This document shows positions 58,485 through 64,000 of a stretch of 64,000 nt of DNA, in pieces (the stretch's first letter is position 1; every line of letters begins with the position of its first letter). The DNA lies in NCBI GenBank assembly GCA_039519185.1, contig CM076851.1, positions 29,471,825 to 29,535,824 of the forward strand. Direction: 5' to 3'. Source of the stretch: Astragalus membranaceus (taxonomy: Eukaryota > Streptophyta > Magnoliopsida > Fabales > Fabaceae). The translations under genes were made by a program, and so were the position numbers. The notes under the pieces were generated by a model that made no database searches, was not told the origin of the DNA, and saw only the letters and a program-made list of their open reading frames with translations.

Positions 58485-59430
58485 AACTACAAAAAAACAG
58501 CGTATTAGCGACAGACTTTTCTCTCGCTAATGCCTGTTTTTCCCTCGCTACTGACTGTTAGCGACGGAATTAGCGACGGACCAATTCCGTCGCTAAACCA
58601 CTTGTCGCTAATGCCTAGCGAGGGAATAAAATTCGTCGCTAAAATCCGTCGCTAAAAACACTGTTCCACTGACTGTTGTAGTTGATTTGACATTGACACT
58701 GACCAAAGTTAGCGACGGATTTCCGTCGCTAAAATCCGTTGCTAACCTCATTGTTTTAAAAAAAAAAAGCTATTCTCAGATAGAGAGAGGGAGAGATTAG
58801 GGGTTGGGGAGATAAGGGAAGAAAAAAATGGTGTGGTGGTGGTGTGGTGTTGAAGGGAGAAGATAATGGTGGTGGTGGTGGTAAGAAAAAATGAAAGAGG
58901 AAGAGGAAAATGGAGAAGGAAAAGAAAAAGAAATGAAAGAGGATGGTGTGGTGGTGGTGGTGGTGGTGGTGTGTTGTTGAAGGGAAAAGAGGATGGTGGT
59001 GTTGGTAAGAAGAAATGAAAGAGGAAGAGGAAGAAATGAAAGAGGAAGAGGAAAAAACGGAGAAGAGGAAGAAATGAAAGAGGAAAGAAAGGATTCGGGT
59101 TTATAAAAAAAATTAACAATTAGCGACGAATTTAGTGACGGATTTCCCTCGCTAATTCTGGTCACGTGTCAAAATCAACTGCAACGGTCAGTGGCACAAT
59201 TTTCCAAAGATTAGCCACGGATTTAGCGATGGATTTCCCTCGCTAATTCAATTTTTTTTCAATTTTCGCGCCATATTAAATCTGTCGCTAATTTGGCCAA
59301 TTTCCGTCGCTAAATACCTTGTTTTCAATCCGTCGCTAATTTTGTCCATTTCTGTCGCTAATTTTGATTTTAGCGACGAACTTCCAATCCGTCGCTAAAA
59401 TCCGTCGCTAATCCATTTTTTTTTGTAGTG
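58485..59430. mobile_element. Small non-autonomous CACTA element
   Basis: Left end ACTACAAAAAAAC and right end TTTTTTTTGTAGTG are inverted. Many TTAGCGACGGA and TCCGTCGCTAA repeats fill both flanks, and the centre (about 58780-59100) is GA/GTG-rich low-complexity sequence. Its subterminal motif differs from the GCGACGG type at 33536. The first base of the left end and the 3-bp duplication are ambiguous. Confidence 0.75.
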
Positions 59431-59432
59431 TA

Positions 59433-59609
59433 AATAAAGGGAGACAATTTCTTTTGTCCAACTCAAAGCTTAAAGTACTCCCTGAAAAGCTCAAATCTAA
59501 GCGGTCAGGACCATTTAAATTGGTGAGAGTGTATCCTAATGGCGAAGTGGAATTATTTGATGAAGCCACTGGTTTCACATTCAAAGTCAATGGCAAAAGG
59601 GTGAAGTAG
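59433..59609 (+). pseudogene. Athila integrase C-terminus
   Basis: Encodes FLLSNSKLKVLPEKLKSKRS then GPFKLVRVYPNGEVELFDEA and FKVNGKRVK before TAG. This matches the LLYNSRLKLFPGKLKSRWSGPF...FKVNGQRLK tail of Athila polyproteins. Upstream coding is absent. Confidence 0.85.
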
Positions 59610-60186
59610 TATTATGGAGCACATGTGGTGAGGGACAAAGGCCCACTCATTTCCAAAATCTCTAAATCAAGGAGATAGTCAGGTGAAAGACTCTTAAATC
59701 AAGCGCTTATGGGAGGCAACCCATTATTGAACTATTAATTATGTCAGTTTTGTTCAATTTTATGTTTTTAGAATGTTTTGCAACAGGTAAAGGAATTCCT
59801 ATTACAGTTGCATCCAGTGCACCTGCATGGCTCAAATATCCAACGCTCTTGCATCTACTCAACATCACACTTGGATGAAAAAATTTAACTACCAATGCAT
59901 CAAGGGCAGATGCAGGCGCATCAGATGCAGGTGCATCCAAAGCTGAAGGCCACGGGAAGAAGAAACAGAAAATCAAGCATGCACCAGTGAGGTTCAATTC
60001 AAGGCTCAGGAGTGGGACAACAAAACAGTAAAACTTTTGAATGTTGTTAATATTTTGCTTAAGTACTTATGTTATATATTTTGCACTATGTTTTATTTTG
60101 TGAAGTCTAACCCACCCCCCCCCCCCCCCCAGATTTTGATTTTAAATAGCAGTGGGGACACTGTTCAACTTTAAGTTGGGGGGGTA

Positions 60187-60345
60187 GCTAAGTTAAGAAC
60201 TTATATATACATGACAATATATATGTGTGTTTTAAATAGCTAAGTTAAGAACTTATATATGCATGATAATATATATGTGTGTTTTAAATAGCTAAGTTAA
60301 GAACTTATATATGCATGATAATATATATGTGTGTTTTAAATAGTA
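60187..60345. repeat. Three tandem ~53-bp units
   Basis: A unit beginning TAGCTAAGTTAAGAACTTAT and ending GTGTGTTTTAAA occurs three times, the last truncated. It follows a GGGGGGG-containing PPT-like stretch in the Athila 3' region. Confidence 0.85.
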
Positions 60346-61440
60346 TAATATATGCATTAGAGTTAGATGTACTTAACTATTTTGAAATAGTAAGTATGTG
60401 AATTCGGTTTTGTGTATAGATTAGATAATTTCTGAGTAAGGTTTGAAGCTTTTGAAGCATGATTAGCTGAAAATCTTTTGACAAACAAAAACAAATGCAC
60501 CTCTTTGAAACTGAGTTTTAATGATGAAAGAAAAAAAGAAAGAAGCCTTGGTTTTACGAATAACCAATTTTATTATTGCTTCTACACATCAAAACCGAGT
60601 TTTAGAAAAGAACCTTGCTATTCAGAAAACAATCTGATGCAAAAGAAATTTTTAGTAAACCAAGATCAAGTTGCTAAATTTTTACTAAAAATTTAGAATA
60701 ACATAAAGAATTAAGTTTGAGGGTGTTTCAATGAAAATTAAGGCCGAGTAAGAAGAATTTAAAGAAGTCAATGCCATAGGTGTATTAAGAGTACTACAAG
60801 TACCAAAGTTGTTGTAAAAATAGCTATATTTTCTTGAATCAGAAATTGTACCCGTTCCAATAATGCATTTAAAAAAAAGTATGCAAAAGGGGGGGCAGTG
60901 AGGAGGGCAATATATGCTAAAAAGTCATGTATGTAGTCTCAATGCATGAGCACTCAATGCTCCTGCATTACAAAAATACGATGCTCCTGCACTCAATGCA
61001 TCTGCATAAAGAAAACCACCAAAAATAGGAAATAGTGTATTGGCTAGCTCAACAATTCTGAAATATTCAAATCAAAGCCCTTTGTTGTGCTTAGAACCCC
61101 CCCCCCCAATACTTGAGGAAGTTGTTATAGTCTATTCCATCTTTTAAAAAATCTTTAGCTTGACCAAACGTGAACAAAATTTTTCAAAGGCTAAAGAAAA
61201 TATTTTTACTTAGTTTTGGAACTATTCTAGACTCAGTGGGCACACAGTCACACAAATGAGTAGTAATAACTTTGGATGTTTTGAGAACAAAGGCTTAAAG
61301 AAAAATTCCTGAAAAATGAAGTTCATGGAATGCATCATTGGAAAAATCATTTTTTTCTGAACTGTTCTTCTTAGTTATGCAATTCTTGTTTGGGATTTTC
61401 TTTGTCATTACTTGAGGACAAGCAATGGTTTAAGTTTGGG

Positions 61441-62930
61441 GATAACTCTATTTTATATAGAGTTATTTGCGCATCTAAACCTAAATAATTGCTCAGTTCT
61501 AAGTAAGAAAAAACAATAAATATAGTTATATAAATAAAATAACAACATTCAAAGTTAAAAGAGGGTTATGCATATAACTTAGCATCTTGCATATATTTTG
61601 GTATTTTTGATGTGTTTGTTCAATGCACCTGCATTGGATGCACCTGCACTCAAAATAGACTACAATGCTTGAAGAAATCCTAGAACATCAAGATGCTCAA
61701 GCACTCAGCTGATGACGTCTTGTTTAGTCATGAAGACACATGCAAATCACAAATTTCGGCGCCTACCATAAAGAATAGCTTTGAAGAGTCACTCACCTAG
61801 GGACACTTGCCCGTCCATTAGAGGACCTCCCTTATTGGTTGAGTGAAGGATTTGCATTACTTTTTGGGCTGAAGTGACTAAAGGCAACCCTAACTTTATT
61901 ATCAAGCAAACCCTCTTATGAAGGAAAGCTCCACTTGAAACCTATATAAAGACCTTCGTCTCTCACTTGAAAATCATCTCTCATTTCGTACACTTATATA
62001 GATAACTTTTTATTTAGTTTCTTATTCTCTTGTAAGAAGGCAAGAAAGGAATTGACAACTTCTTTCTTTACTTCCATACAATCACGTAGTGCTGGCTGAA
62101 TGCAGTGAAGTGAATATGCTCCCGCATTGCTTGGCAACTTCATGCAAATGAACTCCAACCGTGTAACTCTTACCTTGTTGTTTTCCTTTTGTGATATCAA
62201 ATATATGAATATGATTTATTCTGTTTATATATGCCTTGTAATGTCTAGCATGAACTAATTAAACTCTTTTAGTTGGGATGCTTTAACCTTATAATGATCT
62301 TTTGATTAAGTTATTGTGTTTATATGTTGATGTTTGCACTTTAGTTCTTGCATGATAACTCTTTCATATTCATCTTTAGAATTGACCAAATAAAAGTGAG
62401 TGCAAATCATAAATACAGACATGGTTTATGATTAGAACTCAAGAACTAATATGGATAAGTGTTTAATAAAGGAAACTTGTTAATTCCATGCTAAAACCAA
62501 GACATAGGATAGCATAGTCCATAGGGTGATACTGTGGGTTCTCAAAATACAATAGTGAACTTATTTATCATCTTAGACATAAGAGCTTATAATGAAACTC
62601 TGAATAAAGTGACTGAAAAGCACAATTCTAATGCAACAACATCCAGTGCACCTGCATCACATATAATACAATACTATTGAAAGTGACTTATCTGGTAAAG
62701 AGCATCTCAACTATCATTTTCATTTGACTACATTCTCCATTTATTTAGTTTGTTTACCTTCTGTCTCCACACCATCAATATTGTTTGTTACTTGGTTACT
62801 TAACACTAATTTCTCTATCTATTTAAACCTTAAGAATTAATCCAATCCCTGTGGGAACGATACTCTACTTTCACTATATATTACTTGTTGTCGACTGTGT
62901 ATACTTGTACATTATCTTTTTCGCACACCA
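61441..62930 (+). repeat. Athila 3' LTR
   Basis: Follows the polypurine tract directly. Contains the CCCTGTGGGAACGATACTC motif near its end, typical of Athila LTRs, and ends in CA next to the root-cap pseudogene. The exact first base is uncertain because the expected TG is not clear. Confidence 0.7.
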
Positions 62931-64000
62931 ATACCACTTGTACAGCTCAAGCTAGGAAGCTCCAAATCTGTCACCATTGTAATATCTTTATTGGATGATC
63001 TAGTGTTACCAACGAAGCGAGATACAGAACAATCTGGGGAGAACAAACTTGTAGTTTGATACTCGGTTCCACCTCCCATCATAGGCATTTTTGCACCAAT
63101 ATAAACATGACTTACATAGTTAGGTTTGTATGTTTGGCCCAACACGCGCACTCACTTTGTTGCTTAGAGAGAAGAACTTGAAGCCTAAATCAAGATGAGC
63201 AAAGCAATCCTCTTTTGTAATCTCATATCTATGAATCCTTGAGTCTTCTTCAGTTATAGGGACAACCTTGGCCGTTATCGTAAACCTTCCTTCAACTTCA
63301 ATAATGACGTTGTTTGTGGAAGCTTCCCTCACAATGGACACGTCATATGATTTCAATGCAGCACTTTCGGATTCGTGGAGAGTGATGGGTTCACCGTCAA
63401 AGCTAAAGGCAAGACGATCTATGGAGTCTTCCCATGTGGCTGTTTTTTGAGCCCCAACGAAGAGCTGATGATTGTCAAAGAGAATAACAATGGGCATTTA
63501 TGTGGCCATTTATGTGGGGGTTAATACAAGGCAGAAGTTACTATCTTTCTTGCCATGGAAGTAAAAAGCGATTACATCACCACCAATGAAAGAGGGTCTT
63601 GGCAAACAGCTCCTGGTTTGTCACACTCTCAAAACATATGTGCATTGAATTTAAGATCAATTTAGTTCGTGTATTAACATGTTAGATAAAGTGATTGTAA
63701 AATACTTACTACACACTGGTTTGCAAGTGTTGCAATCAACCTCACAACCTCCCGAGCAAGCTTTAGGACAAACATGTTTCATATTGTAACACCTTGGATA
63801 ATTCTTATTCCCACATCTACCCGTCTTTGGTGTTGATGATTGGTCGTTGCCTAAAGAAGGAGTTGGAGATGAAGGACTATGTGTAGGGGATGAATGTGGT
63901 GGGCTTTTTGGTGTAGAAGGGGTGTTTGGTGATGAAGATGAAGAAGGAGATGAAGCGTAGGAGGAAGAAGTAGAAGATGATGATGATGAAGAAGAAGAAG
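62931..64000 (-). pseudogene. Third root-cap-family paralog, inactivated, runs off the window
   Basis: Minus strand. Exon 1 (from beyond 64000 to 63710) encodes a serine run, PNTPSTPKSPPHSSP and the eight-cysteine motif CGNKNYPRCYNMKHVCPKAC with the family spacing. The intron is 63709-63628. Exon 2 starts at 63627 with CDKPGAVCQDP. Defects are a 1-bp loss after QDP, a deletion of roughly 70 bp between NFCLV and PIVILFDNHQLF, and a 1-bp gain near 63148 after LSNKVSA. The final residues are replaced by the Athila LTR, which begins at 62930. Gene orientation is opposite to the two copies 30 kb away. Confidence 0.9.

Larger units (their letters stand above)
59431..62930 (+). mobile_element. Athila-type Ty3/gypsy remnant: pol tail, 3' region and 3' LTR
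   Basis: Begins inside the integrase C-terminus (59433-59609) and continues through a long noncoding 3' region. It reaches the polypurine tract TTTAAGTTTGGGG (61430-61442) and then an LTR ending CGCACACCA at 62930. The CTTAAATCAAGCGCTTATGGGAGGCAACCCA stretch (59693-59724) and GAGGACAAGCAATGG (61413-61427) are characteristic of this lineage. The 5' part is missing; the small CACTA element lies at the break. Confidence 0.8.

Overview
This window is nuclear DNA of a flowering plant. It has large spliced genes, AT-rich introns and deeply nested plant transposable elements: Ty1/copia, Ty3/Athila, CACTA, Mutator-like, LINE and tRNA-derived SINEs. The element mix suggests a papilionoid legume, but that is an inference; no marker gene settles the species. 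Most of the 64 kb is mobile DNA.

Layout. 1-12 kb: a gypsy-type LTR remnant, Mutator-type foldback MITEs, a decayed CACTA transposon with transposase fragments, a LINE relic, one of two copies of a duplicated segment, and a compact non-autonomous LTR element (9557-11520) with a 5-bp target duplication. 12.6-18 kb: an intact-looking ten-exon HD-ZIP class IV homeobox gene, preceded by the second copy of the duplicated segment and carrying SINE and MITE insertions in its introns. 18-24.3 kb: intergenic DNA and a broken minus-strand LINE. 24.5-27.8 kb: a minus-strand FAR1/MULE transposase-OTU protease pseudogene with arrays of short motifs beyond both ends. 28.4-31 kb: an intact two-exon root-cap-family gene encoding a secreted protein with an extreme serine tract. 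32.8-33.2 kb: a truncated tandem paralog.

33.2-43.6 kb: a copia element whose 5' LTR is split by a 4.6-kb CACTA element and whose coding region is split by a 1.5-kb Mutator-like element. The CACTA element carries exon-intron fragments of six unrelated host genes: enolase, an auxin response factor, an EngB-type GTPase, a GH47 mannosidase-like protein, the largest subunit of RNA polymerase I, and acyl-ACP thioesterase. All lie in the same orientation. 43.6-44.1 kb: first exons of a probable FAM86-type methyltransferase gene. 44.47-55.42 kb: a tandem LTR-internal-LTR-internal-LTR array of a gag-only SIRE-like copia element inside a single AGAGA target duplication; every LTR has 15 perfect AATCGATT palindromes upstream of its TATA box. 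55.6-62.9 kb: a CACTA end, a processed ribosomal protein eS1 pseudogene, two SINEs, a small CACTA element and an Athila remnant. 62.9-64 kb: a third root-cap paralog, a minus-strand pseudogene truncated by the Athila LTR and running off the window.

Only two genes look functional: the HD-ZIP IV transcription factor and the root-cap-family gene. They are not obviously linked in function. The rest records repeated insertion, capture and decay. I saw no tRNA, rRNA or CRISPR features.
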